A program made the translations under genes and the position numbers. Of a stretch of 64,000 nucleotides of DNA, positions 50,572 through 59,284 are shown one piece after another; the first letter of the stretch is position 1, and the number at the start of each line of letters is the position of its first letter. Source of the DNA: Poriferisodalis sp963663635 (GTDB lineage: Bacteria; Actinomycetota; Acidimicrobiia; Acidimicrobiales; Poriferisodalaceae); NCBI GenBank assembly GCA_963663635.2, contig CAXXMY010000009.1, positions 186,001-250,000 of the forward strand, written 5' to 3'. The notes beneath the pieces are model-generated. The model was not told the origin of the DNA and made no database searches. It was given only the letters and a program-made list of their open reading frames with translations.

Positions 50572-51663
50572 TCAGGATCCCGGCTGGGGCAGGGCCACGC
50601 TGAGGCTCGACTGAGTCCACGTGCCGAGTGCCGGTGCCACATCGACCTCATAGGTGATCATGAGACCGCTGAGCACACGCGGCGCGAATGGACCGACGGA
50701 CGCCAGGTCGGTCTGGTCGGTCAACAGGTCGTCGAGGTGCAGGACAACCCACAACTCGCCAGTGGGGCTGACCCCCGACGGCAGCAGGACAGGCTCGGAA
50801 AACTCGCCGACCGGCAGTTCGATCAAGGTCAACGGGAGCTGTCCGGTGCCGAACATGTCAAGCGGCAGATTGCATTCGATGACACCGTTCGGGTCAGTGA
50901 GACCTTGGTGGTTCACCTCCGCGGCGACCTCAGCAAGCGGCTCGCCGCCTCGCACTCGCTCAGTGGCAGCCAGCGCGTCCTGTTCGCTCTCGAGCACCAG
51001 CGCGCTGACGCAGTGGGGCGTGGCAAGTCTGGAGATGGAGGGATCCTCCGAGACGCTCCGCTCCTGTGCGAAGGCTTCGAATGGGCCCGCAATTTGCGCC
51101 TGCGCCATCGTGTTGATGTCAGCGTCTGACGCCGACACATCGACCGTGAAACCGAGTTCCGTGAGCGCGACAGCAACCAGCCGCAGCTGCAGCATCGAGG
51201 TCAGCCGGGAGACGAACTGGTCGCGGGTCGGTTCGTTCGAATCGTCCATCGGCGACGGGGGCGACTCGGCGATGCTCGCAAGGACTTGCTCGATGGTCAG
51301 CTGGCCGCCGGGAAAGGCCGCTGCGATGGCTGTGCCGTCGTCGAGCAGCGCCCGCACCGCGGCATCCTCGGCGGACTCTTCGAAGGCCTCACGGGTCACG
51401 ACACCGTCTTCGTCGGTGTCGGCCGCAACAATGACCTCGTCGCGGTCGGGCTCCGTGGTGGCTGAGATCTCGCTGCCGCTGTCACTGTCGCTGCCACTGT
51501 CGTCGGTCGCGCACGCTGCGGCGCCGACGGCCAAGGCCGCGACGGCGAGCGCGGCGAGCCCCCAGCGGGCCCGGCGAGGCAGTCCCCGAGACGGGGCAGT
51601 CGCAACCGCCTTCGGCTGTGACAACGCTGGAGTAGCGGCGTCGGTAATCGGCGGTATTGACAT
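50572..51663 (-). CDS. SurA-like lipoprotein, peptidyl-prolyl isomerase family
   Basis: A 363-aa exported protein. An N-terminal membrane segment GLAALAVAALAVGAAACATDD contains a lipobox-like AAAC, so it is probably lipid-anchored. A helical SurA_N-like part (FVSRLTSMLQLRLVAVALTELGFTVDVSASDADINT) and a rotamase-like segment (QDALAATERVRGGEPLAEVAAEVNHQG, GVIECNLPLDMFGTGQL, GEFSEPV) follow. It may help fold secreted proteins. It lies between mfd and mazG, a place where actinobacteria often have a lipoprotein gene. Confidence 0.8.
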   Translation of the reverse strand: MSIPPITDAATPALSQPKAVATAPSRGLPRRARWGLAALAVAALAVGAAACATDDSGSDSDSGSEISATTEPDRDEVIVAADTDEDGVVTREAFEESAEDAAVRALLDDGTAIAAAFPGGQLTIEQVLASIAESPPSPMDDSNEPTRDQFVSRLTSMLQLRLVAVALTELGFTVDVSASDADINTMAQAQIAGPFEAFAQERSVSEDPSISRLATPHCVSALVLESEQDALAATERVRGGEPLAEVAAEVNHQGLTDPNGVIECNLPLDMFGTGQLPLTLIELPVGEFSEPVLLPSGVSPTGELWVVLHLDDLLTDQTDLASVGPFAPRVLSGLMITYEVDVAPALGTWTQSSLSVALPQPGS

Positions 51664-51755
51664 AGGCACGCTGGGCAGGGTAGGTGCTCGCCGCCGTCTC
51701 GGTGTTGCACCAGGCCGTCGCCGCGGGCCAGCCATCGGTCAGGTGGCGTGAGTCG

Positions 51756-54700
51756 TCAGTCGGGCGGCGGACGCAGCTGGCGGCAGAACGAGAAGAGGTG
51801 CCCGACAACGGCGGTCCGCAGCGCTCGCACCGACAGCTGCACTTCAGAGGTGTCGGCCTTGTAGCGGGCAGGGCCAAACGGCGTACCGTCGCAGATGCGC
51901 CGCATTCGCAATTCCTCGCTCGCGCTCAGCTCGACGGGTGCCAAGCGGATGCGACCGCCGCCGCTGGGTGAGCGAGCGAATGCCACCGTCTCGATGCCCA
52001 GTCGGTGACATTCGGTGCGAAGCAAAGCAATGTGCAGCAGGGCCTGCGCCGGCTCAGGCACGGGTCCGTACCGATCGACCCATTCCGATTCGATGTCGGC
52101 CACCTCGACGAGTTCGGTGACGGCGCCGAGACGGCGATAGGCCTCAAGCCGTCCGGTCGCATCGGCAACGTAGCCCTCGGGCAGATGCGCGGTGACCGGC
52201 AGGTCGATGACAACCTCTGCCGGTGGCTCGGGTGTCTCGCCGCTGAGATCGGCGACGGCCTCGCTGACCAGCTCGCAGTACAGGTCGTAGCCCACCGCAG
52301 CGACGTGGCCGGACTGCACGCCGCTGAGCAGGTTTCCTGCGCCTCGCAGTTGCAGGTCGCGCATGGCGATGCGATAGCCCGATCCAAGCTCGGTGGACTC
52401 GCCGATCATGCGAAGGCGCTCGTAGGCCTCCTCAGTGAGCACCAGACCGTCGGGATGGAACAGGTAGGCGTACGCACGCTGGCCCGAACGGCCCACCCGC
52501 CCTCGGATCTGGTGCAGCTGGCCCAGCCCCAACAGGTCGGAGCGGTCCACGACGAGGGTGTTGACGCTGGGCATGTCGATGCCGGACTCGATGATCGTGG
52601 TGCACACCAGGACGTCGTAGGCGCCCTGCCAGAAGTCGATCACGACCTGCTCGAGCGTGCCCTCGTCCATCTGGCCGTGTGCGACCGCAATGCGCGCCTC
52701 GGGCACCAGCTCGCGCAGGCCTGCCGCCACCAACTCGATGTCAGCGACGCGGTTGTGCACGAAGAAGACCTGACCCTCGCGCAGCAGCTCACGCCGGATG
52801 GCTTCGCTGACCGCTCGCTCGTCGTAGGGGCCGACGTGGGTGAGGATCGGCTGCCGTTCCGCTGGCGGCGTCTGCAGCAGCGAGAGGTCGCGGATGCCCA
52901 CCAGCGCCATTTCCAGCGTGCGCGGGATGGGCGTGGCGGTCAGAGTGAGCACGTCGATCTCGGCGCGCAGATGCTTGATCGACTCCTTGTGGGTGACCCC
53001 GAATCGCTGTTCCTCGTCAACGACCAGCAATCCGAGGTCGCGAAACACAACGTCGTTCGACAGCAGCCGGTGAGTGCCGATCACCACATCAACCGTGCCG
53101 TCAGCCACTCCAGCGATGACTGCCCGTTGCTCCGAAGAGGACAGGAAGCGGCTGAGCACCTCGACGCGCACGGGCTGATCGGCAAACCTCTCCGCGAACG
53201 TCTGATGGTGCTGCTGCGCCAGCAGCGTCGTCGGCACGAGCACTGCAGCCTGCTTCCCGCCGCTCACAGCGCAGAATGCCGCTCGCACGGCCACCTCGGT
53301 TTTTCCGAAGCCGACATCTCCGCACACGAGACGGTCCATGGGCAGCGGCGAAGCCATGTCGGCCAGCACCTCTTCGATCGCATGGCGCTGGTCAGGCGTA
53401 GGGGTGTAGGCGAAGCTCTCGGCCAGCTCTGCCATCCCCAGCTCGTCGGTTTGGAACGCATTGCCCGTCGTGGTGATGCGGCGCTGGTACAGCACCACCA
53501 GCTCCTGGGCGATCTCGGCCACCGCGGCGCGCACCTTGGCCTTCTGGCGTTGGAAATCGCTGCCGCCCATCCGGCTGAGGCGGGGAGTCTCCCCTCCGAT
53601 GTAGGGGCGGATGAAGTCGATCTGCTCGGTCGGCAGGTACAGCCGGTCGGTTCCCCGGAATTCAAGTTCGAGATAGTCGCGTTCGTCGTCGCCGAACGAG
53701 CGGCGAACCAATCCCGCGTAGCGAGCGATGCCGTGGTGGTAGTGCACGACGTAATCGCCTGCGCTCAAGTCTTCGAACGAAGGTGCGACGCCGCCACGAC
53801 GACGTGCTGCGCGGTGGACGCGGCGACGGCCGGTCAGCTCGCTCTCGGGCAGCACTGCAACCCCCGCAGCGGGTGCGATGAACCCTCGTTCGAGTGGGGC
53901 CACCACGACGTGCCCGCCCGGCGTCGCCGTGAACGAGGTGGCGTCGCGATGCAGGCGCAGCGGCACGCCTTCAGCCCCGAGCGTGTCGGCAAGCCGAGTC
54001 GCCGAGCCGGTGCCTTCGGCGGCCACGACGACAACCGGCCGAGCCGCGCCATGTCTCGCGTCGGATGATTGTGAGCGCGACGCCGCAGCACCGCTCGCCA
54101 GGTCGCGCAATTGGGCGATCAAGCGCGACGGATCGCCCGCCACCGGTGCCCATGAGACGGTGGCGATGTGCGGGCCCTCGGTGCCATCTGCCGTCGGTCC
54201 AGCAGTGGAATGCACTGACCACACCGCTGCTGGGCAGTTCGCCAGCAGCCGATCGAAACGGACGTGGAGCCGCGGAAAGCGCGCTGCGATGTCGTCGGCG
54301 GCGCCATCTTCATCGTCGCGGTCGTCGTCGTGGCGATCGCGGTCTGTGGCGCCCTCGGCCTCGGCGCGCACATCCAGGCCCCACGTCACCGCCAGCGAAC
54401 GAGTGAGATCGTCGGTCTCAGCCTCAATGTCCGCCGCCCGGTCTGCGAGACGCCGAGGCTCCACGAGCAATACCAGCGCCTCGGGTCCGAGCAGGTCGGG
54501 CAGTACCGCCTCATCATCCATGAGCCACGGCAGCCACGATTCCATGCCGTCGAACAACTCGCCGCTGGCAATGCGCTCCATGTGCTCGCGACACCACGGC
54601 TCGGTCTTCGCCAGACCCGCAGCGCGTTCGCGCATGACGACGTCGGGACGTAGCTCACGTGCCGGGAACACGCGGATCTCGGCGAGATCTGCGACCGAGC

Positions 54701-55421
54701 GCTGGTCGATGACCGAGAACTCGGTCAGTCGATCGACTTCGTCGCCCCACATATCGACACGGGAGGGTGCGTCAGCCGTCGGACAGAAGACGTCAACGAT
54801 GCCGCCGCGCACTGCGACTTCACCGCGATGCTCCACCTGGTGCTCACGTCGATAGCCCCAGCTCACGAGCTGGGACACCAGTTCGGTTGAATCGAGACGG
54901 TCGCCGAGGGCGATGCGCAGCGATGGCGCGCCATCGTCGGCGAGAGCGTCGGACCCCAGACGCTGGAGCAGAGATCGGATCGGCGCCACGATGACTTCCG
55001 GCGGTGCGGGACCATCTGCGTCGCCGTCAGCCCCAGCTCGCACGGCCGACAGCACGGCGAGACGCCGACCCATCGTCTCAGTGGCAGGACTGACCCTCTC
55101 GAACGGCAGGGTCTCCCAGGCAGCGAACAACGAGACCCCAGAACGACCCAGCCATGTCCCGAGGTCGTCGGCCCAGCGTTCGGCTTCGGTGGCGGTCGCA
55201 GTCACGACCAGGATCGGCGAGCGCTTCCCGAGCGTCGCCAGCCCTGCCGCCACGAAGGGGCGTGCCGAATCGGCGATAGCGATCGAGCCCGACGAGGGAC
55301 CCAGCATCGAGACAAAGCCGGGATCGTCGGCGAGGCGCTCGGTGAGAGATCGCAGCGGAGACGGAAGCGTCAGATCACCGTCGCGCAGCGCCGGCGCGCG
55401 TCCGGCTTCGGACACGCTCAT
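51756..55421 (-). CDS. mfd: Transcription-repair coupling factor
   Basis: A 1221-aa protein. The N-terminal UvrB-like domains are followed by the RNA polymerase-interacting domain (LSAGDYVVHYHHGIARYAGLVRRSFGDDERDYLELEFRGTDRLYLP), the helicase core with Walker A VCGDVGFGKTEVAVRAAF, DEEQRFGVTHKE and TATPIPRTLEMAL, the TRG motif region (LHQIRGRVGRSGQRAYAYL) and the C-terminal TRCF domain. It removes RNA polymerase stalled at DNA damage and recruits UvrA. The start MSVSEAGRA is preferred over a Met 17 codons upstream. Confidence 0.97.
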   Translation of the reverse strand: MSVSEAGRAPALRDGDLTLPSPLRSLTERLADDPGFVSMLGPSSGSIAIADSARPFVAAGLATLGKRSPILVVTATATEAERWADDLGTWLGRSGVSLFAAWETLPFERVSPATETMGRRLAVLSAVRAGADGDADGPAPPEVIVAPIRSLLQRLGSDALADDGAPSLRIALGDRLDSTELVSQLVSWGYRREHQVEHRGEVAVRGGIVDVFCPTADAPSRVDMWGDEVDRLTEFSVIDQRSVADLAEIRVFPARELRPDVVMRERAAGLAKTEPWCREHMERIASGELFDGMESWLPWLMDDEAVLPDLLGPEALVLLVEPRRLADRAADIEAETDDLTRSLAVTWGLDVRAEAEGATDRDRHDDDRDDEDGAADDIAARFPRLHVRFDRLLANCPAAVWSVHSTAGPTADGTEGPHIATVSWAPVAGDPSRLIAQLRDLASGAAASRSQSSDARHGAARPVVVVAAEGTGSATRLADTLGAEGVPLRLHRDATSFTATPGGHVVVAPLERGFIAPAAGVAVLPESELTGRRRVHRAARRRGGVAPSFEDLSAGDYVVHYHHGIARYAGLVRRSFGDDERDYLELEFRGTDRLYLPTEQIDFIRPYIGGETPRLSRMGGSDFQRQKAKVRAAVAEIAQELVVLYQRRITTTGNAFQTDELGMAELAESFAYTPTPDQRHAIEEVLADMASPLPMDRLVCGDVGFGKTEVAVRAAFCAVSGGKQAAVLVPTTLLAQQHHQTFAERFADQPVRVEVLSRFLSSSEQRAVIAGVADGTVDVVIGTHRLLSNDVVFRDLGLLVVDEEQRFGVTHKESIKHLRAEIDVLTLTATPIPRTLEMALVGIRDLSLLQTPPAERQPILTHVGPYDERAVSEAIRRELLREGQVFFVHNRVADIELVAAGLRELVPEARIAVAHGQMDEGTLEQVVIDFWQGAYDVLVCTTIIESGIDMPSVNTLVVDRSDLLGLGQLHQIRGRVGRSGQRAYAYLFHPDGLVLTEEAYERLRMIGESTELGSGYRIAMRDLQLRGAGNLLSGVQSGHVAAVGYDLYCELVSEAVADLSGETPEPPAEVVIDLPVTAHLPEGYVADATGRLEAYRRLGAVTELVEVADIESEWVDRYGPVPEPAQALLHIALLRTECHRLGIETVAFARSPSGGGRIRLAPVELSASEELRMRRICDGTPFGPARYKADTSEVQLSVRALRTAVVGHLFSFCRQLRPPPD

Positions 55422-55431
55422 TGCACCACAC

Positions 55432-56076
55432 TCATGACACGTCGTCCTTACGTCCAGGCCGCGTAGGAGCATTCATGGCGTTCATGGCCGCTTCAACCCC
55501 GTCGCGCACCAGAAGCTCGAGCGCCGCCGCCGCGGTGTCCACAGCGTCGTCGAGCAACTCGCGTTCGCGGCGGCCCGGCCGTTGCAGGACCCATTTCTTG
55601 CCGGCGTCTGGGTGCGGCGGCTTGCCGATGCCCACCCGAATCCGCAAGAACTCCCGTGACCCGAGATGGTTTGCAACCGAGGCCAAGCCGTTGTGGCCGG
55701 CGATGCCCCCGCCGACTTTGACCTTCACTCGGCCCGGCTCGAGATCGAGTTCGTCGTGAACGATGACAAGTCGTGCTGGTTCAACAATGCCATGACGCCT
55801 CACCAGCGGGCTCACGCTCTGGCCGCTTTGGTTCATGAAGGTCGTCGGGCACGCCAATGCGATCTGTTGGCCGCCGTGCGATGCTGTGGCAACGCGTGCC
55901 TGCTCGCGTCGCTGGGTCTTCAGCTCGCACCCGAGCGCAGCGGCCCAGCGCTCGACTGCCTCGGCACCCACGTTGTGGCGCGATCCGGCGTACTTCTCGG
56001 GGGGATTGCCAAGGCCGACGACGAGCCAGTCGGCGGCTGTCCCCCGCCGTGCGGCCGCCCGGCGGAATACGGACAT
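55432..56076 (-). CDS. pth: Peptidyl-tRNA hydrolase
   Basis: A 214-aa enzyme with WLVVGLGNPPEKYAGSRHNVGAEAVE (catalytic His), TFMNQSGQSV (Asn), IVHDELDLEPG (Asp) and GGGIAGHNGLASVANHLGSREFLRIRVGIG. It recycles peptidyl-tRNA released from stalled ribosomes. Its 3' end lies just before mfd (10 bp), and rplY stands 8 bp upstream, so they are one operon. Confidence 0.96.
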   Translation of the reverse strand: MSVFRRAAARRGTAADWLVVGLGNPPEKYAGSRHNVGAEAVERWAAALGCELKTQRREQARVATASHGGQQIALACPTTFMNQSGQSVSPLVRRHGIVEPARLVIVHDELDLEPGRVKVKVGGGIAGHNGLASVANHLGSREFLRIRVGIGKPPHPDAGKKWVLQRPGRRERELLDDAVDTAAAALELLVRDGVEAAMNAMNAPTRPGRKDDVS

Positions 56077-56084
56077 TCTGAAGG

Positions 56085-56723
56085 TCAGTCCGCGTCGTCG
56101 AGCGCGTCGTCGTCTTCTTCGAGGAGATCCTCTTCGTCGTCGTCGTCCTGCCCAGCGGCGACAGCCGCGCGCGACCGCTGGGCTATCACCACCAGCGTGT
56201 CGTCGTCGACTTGGCTCTCCATGCCCTCGGGCATGGGAAGGTCGCTGACGCGGATCGGATTGTCCAGCGACAGCTCCGACACGTCCACTTCGAACGTCGG
56301 CGGGATAACGCCTGCCGGTGACTCGACCGTGAGCGACATCAGCTGCTGCTGCACAACCGCGCCCTGCCGTCCGGCGATCACGGCCTCTCCGACAATGTGC
56401 ACCGGCACATCGACCACAAGGCGCTCATCCAGCGAGATGAGCAGAAAGTCCACGTGCGTCACACGGTTCGCGATCGAGTCGCGCTGCATGTCCTTGACGA
56501 TCGTGAGGTGGTCGCGGCCCCCGACTTCAAGCGTGATGATGGCGTTGGGGCCGGCTGCGTTGAGCGCCGCGCGGAAACGCAGGCGGTCCAACGTGAGCGT
56601 CACCGGGTCGGTGCCGTGGCCGTACATGACCGCAGGAATCTTGTTGTCGGCACGCAAGCGACGAGATGAGGCCGAACCCGTGGCTCGACCAGTCTCGGCG
56701 GCGAGCTTGAACTGTTCCATCAC
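56085..56723 (-). CDS. rplY: 50S ribosomal protein L25/general stress protein Ctc
   Basis: A 212-aa Ctc-type L25 with the N-terminal 5S rRNA-binding domain (KLAAETGRATGSASSRRLRADNKIPAVMYGHG) and the TL5 C-terminal domain. It ends in an acidic low-complexity tail (DDDDEEDLLEEDDDALDDAD). It binds 5S rRNA in the large subunit. It precedes pth with an 8-bp gap, the common order in Actinomycetota. Confidence 0.95.
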   Translation of the reverse strand: MMEQFKLAAETGRATGSASSRRLRADNKIPAVMYGHGTDPVTLTLDRLRFRAALNAAGPNAIITLEVGGRDHLTIVKDMQRDSIANRVTHVDFLLISLDERLVVDVPVHIVGEAVIAGRQGAVVQQQLMSLTVESPAGVIPPTFEVDVSELSLDNPIRVSDLPMPEGMESQVDDDTLVVIAQRSRAAVAAGQDDDDEEDLLEEDDDALDDAD

Positions 56724-56843
56724 GGCGCTCCCGAGCGATAGGCGACGAGCAAGCCTAGGAGTTCCGGCGCGCAGCCCGGCGGCCGCATCAACACTTCAGG
56801 ACTGTGCTGTCGCAGAATTGGGCCGTCTCAAACGAGGGCTATC

Positions 56844-57827
56844 TCAGAAGAGATTCTGGCCGTCGAAGATCTCAGACACTGAGGCGTCCTCGAAGACCGA
56901 TTCGAGGGCGTCGGCGAACACGCCGGCCACGCTCAGCACTATCAGCTTGTCGAACTGCTTCGAGCTCGGAATCGGCACGGTGTTGGTGACAATAACCCGG
57001 CTGAGCTTCGAGTTCTTGAGGCGATCGACGGCCGGCCCCGAGAAGACGCCGTGTGTGCTGGCGCACATGACATCGGCAGCGCCTTGAGCGATGAGGGTCT
57101 CGGTGGCCGAGCAGATCGTTCCCGCCGTGTCGATCATGTCGTCGATGATGACGCAGGTACGCCCGGCCACATCGCCCATGATCCCGAGCGCCTTGGACTC
57201 GTTCGCGATATCGGTCGCCCGGCGTTTGTAGATCGAGGCCATGTCGCAGCCCAAGCGGGTCGCGTAGCGCTCGGCAACTTTGACCCGGCCGGTGTCGGGC
57301 GACACGATCACTGAATCGGGGCCCATGACGTCGGCGAGATAGTCGATCAGCACCGGCGCAGCGGTGAGATGATCGACCGGTCCGTCGAAGAACCCCTGGA
57401 TCTGCCCGCTGTGCAGATCGATCGACACGAGCCGTTCTGCGCCGGCGACGGTGAACATGTCGGCGAGCAGTCGCGCAGTGATCGGCTCGCGGCCAGCGGC
57501 CTTGCGGTCCTGGCGGGCATAGCCGTACAGCGGCGCAACCGCAGTGATCCGCTTGGCGGACGCTCGCCGGGCGGCGTCCACCATGATCAGCTGCTCCATG
57601 ATCGCGTCGTTGAGGCTCATGGTCTCGCAGGCGGCATGGCTCTGGATGATGAAGACATCGCCGCCGCGGATCGACTCCGCAAACTTGCACTTGATCTCGC
57701 CGTTCGCGAAGTCGATGAGTCCTGGATCGCCCAGCTCGACACCCAGCTGTGAGGCAATCTCGATCGCCAGGTCGGGATTCGCTCGACCGCTGAACAGGTG
57801 CAGGCGCTTCTTGGTGACCAGCTCCAT
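56844..57827 (-). CDS. prs: Ribose-phosphate pyrophosphokinase
   Basis: A 327-aa PRPP synthetase: HLFSGRANPDLAIEIASQLG, FANGEIKCKFAESIRGGDVFIIQS, YGYARQDRKAAGREPITARL, DLHSGQIQGFFDGPVDHLTA and the PRPP loop VIIDDMIDTAGTI. It makes PRPP for nucleotides, His and Trp. MELVTKKRLHLFSG is the start; the longer frame upstream is not conserved. The 216-bp gap to glmU holds a small inverted repeat (GGGAGCGCGGAGCGCTCTCC) and probably the promoter. Confidence 0.97.
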   Translation of the reverse strand: MELVTKKRLHLFSGRANPDLAIEIASQLGVELGDPGLIDFANGEIKCKFAESIRGGDVFIIQSHAACETMSLNDAIMEQLIMVDAARRASAKRITAVAPLYGYARQDRKAAGREPITARLLADMFTVAGAERLVSIDLHSGQIQGFFDGPVDHLTAAPVLIDYLADVMGPDSVIVSPDTGRVKVAERYATRLGCDMASIYKRRATDIANESKALGIMGDVAGRTCVIIDDMIDTAGTICSATETLIAQGAADVMCASTHGVFSGPAVDRLKNSKLSRVIVTNTVPIPSSKQFDKLIVLSVAGVFADALESVFEDASVSEIFDGQNLF

Positions 57828-58043
57828 TGCGTGTCCCTTTCGCACCTGTGCCGATCGCGCGTGTTTCAGTTGCGCACGGTTCGATTGATACTGGTTTGAA
57901 GGGAGCGCGGAGCGCTCTCCGATGGGTTTGTCCGGCATGTTCTGCAGTCCGACGGCAACCAGAGATTACCTGACGGCACCTCGCGAACACGAGTGCTATT
58001 TCCAACTGACACAGTGCCAGCTGACGCAGTCAATTGCGATGCT

Positions 58044-58853
58044 CTAGCTGGTTTCGGGCTCAGGTTGACGCGGTGCCGCCGAACGCGCTGCGAGCGCGTG
58101 CTCGCATGCAGCGAGCTGATTCGCGTCGTTCACACCCATGGCTTCGGTTGGGTCAGCAGCTGTCACCGCAGAGATCGAAGCGCCGCTGGCGGCGAGAATG
58201 CCGATCACATCGGTGAGGTAATACTCGGATTGGGCGTTCGTCGGCTGCAGGCGACGCAGCGCCGCACGCAGTGGCGCAATCCTGAAGCAGTAGATGCCGG
58301 CGTTGATCTCGTTGATCTCGGCTTGTTCGGGGCTCGCGTCGCGCTGCTCGACAATTTCCGCCACTCCCCCTTCATCGGAGCGCACGATGCGGCCGTAGCC
58401 GGTCGGATCTTCGAAGCGAACGGTGAGCAGCGTCGCTGCCGCATCGTCACGATCATGTACTGACACAAGCTCGGCGACGGTTGAAGCGCTCAGGAGCGGC
58501 GTATCGCCGGGCAGCACCAGAACGTCGGTGGCTGTCGCGTCGTCATCGATGGCCGACAATCCCACCCATGCCGCATCACCGGTGCCCAGTTGGTGCCTCT
58601 GGTGAGCGAACACCAGTCGATCCGGACCCGGTGCATCCGACATGACGACTGATCGGACTCGACCAGCTCCGTGACCGATCACCACAACGAGGGGATGGGC
58701 GTCGACGTCAGCGAGTGCGTCGAGCACGCGCAGCAGCATGGCGCGGCCAGAAATCTGATGAAGCGGCTTCGGCACATCGGAGCCCATGCGGGTACCGGCA
58801 CCTGCGGCGAGCACAATCGCGGCCCAGTGATGCGCGTCCCAGTGGTGGCTCAT
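58044..58853 (-). CDS. glmU: GlmU-like NTP transferase, nucleotidyltransferase domain only
   Basis: A 269-aa protein with IVLAAGAGTRMGSDVPKPLHQISGRAML (the signature LxxGxGTRMxSxxPK), HQLGTGDAAWVG, VLVLPGDTPLL, ILRFEDPTGYGRIVR-like DPTGYGRIV, VEQRDASPEQAEINEINAGIYCF and YYLTDVIGI. It covers UDP-GlcNAc pyrophosphorylase only; the C-terminal left-handed beta-helix acetyltransferase of GlmU is absent, as the gene stops at residue 269. Acetylation must be done by another protein if this enzyme makes UDP-GlcNAc. Confidence 0.88.
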   Translation of the reverse strand: MSHHWDAHHWAAIVLAAGAGTRMGSDVPKPLHQISGRAMLLRVLDALADVDAHPLVVVIGHGAGRVRSVVMSDAPGPDRLVFAHQRHQLGTGDAAWVGLSAIDDDATATDVLVLPGDTPLLSASTVAELVSVHDRDDAAATLLTVRFEDPTGYGRIVRSDEGGVAEIVEQRDASPEQAEINEINAGIYCFRIAPLRAALRRLQPTNAQSEYYLTDVIGILAASGASISAVTAADPTEAMGVNDANQLAACEHALAARSAAPRQPEPETS

Positions 58854-58888
58854 TGAGGGGACCTGCCCGATCGGTGCGACGTGCCGGG

Positions 58889-58960
58889 TTCGGGGAGGAG
58901 GGCTCGAACCTCCATTGTCGGGACCAAAACCCGATGTCCTGCCAATTGAACGATCCCCGA
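58889..58960 (-). tRNA. tRNA-Gln (anticodon TTG)
   Basis: A 72-nt cloverleaf: acceptor TCGGGGA/TCCCCGA, D-arm with TTGGCAGG, anticodon stem TCGGG/CCCGA with loop TTTTGGT (anticodon TTG) and T-arm GGAGGTTCGAGCCCTCC. The discriminator is A and CCA is not encoded. It lies upstream of glmU, as in many actinobacteria. Confidence 0.96.
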
Positions 58961-59115
58961 TCACGCCTGCCGCCGCGGCTGGCTCGCGGTGATTCTGAGC
59001 GTAGCGAGCGCCTCGAACGCCCTCACGTCAGATATTTGGCTCGTCACCGACTGGTCGCGGGCATCAGGACCCGCACGTTGGAGATCCGGCGGCGTCCGCT
59101 AGCGTTCACGACTTC

Positions 59116-59211
59116 ATGGGATCGCTGGTCAAGAAGCGCCGCAAGCGGATGCGCAAGAAGAAGCACCGCAAGATGCTGCGCCGCACCCGCTACCAACGCC
59201 GCAATCGCTGA
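59116..59211 (+). CDS. Ribosomal protein bS22 / AURKAIP1-COX24 domain small protein
   Basis: A 31-codon gene, very basic: it opens MGSLVKKRRKRMRKKKHR and ends RYQRRNR. It matches the 30S protein bS22 found in mycobacterial ribosomes and the actinobacterial AURKAIP1/COX24 small proteins. It is on the plus strand, divergent from tRNA-Gln and upstream of the ATPase gene. Such small genes are easily missed by automatic tools. Confidence 0.9.
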   Translation: MGSLVKKRRKRMRKKKHRKMLRRTRYQRRNR

Positions 59212-59284
59212 AGCACCGCCGCTGACGGTCGTAGCTACCATGCGATGAGCGCGGTCGCTCGCTCGGACCGAAAGAGCTGTGCCC

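Noticed and set aside
52005..54068. A 687-codon plus-strand open frame inside mfd
   Set aside because: It is antisense to strongly conserved helicase motifs; long shadow frames are expected in GC-rich coding DNA.
58889..58960. tRNA-Gln as an attachment site for an island carrying the ATPase/PIN pair
   Set aside because: The pair lies on the 5' side of the tRNA, and no repeat of the tRNA 3' end or integrase gene is seen.
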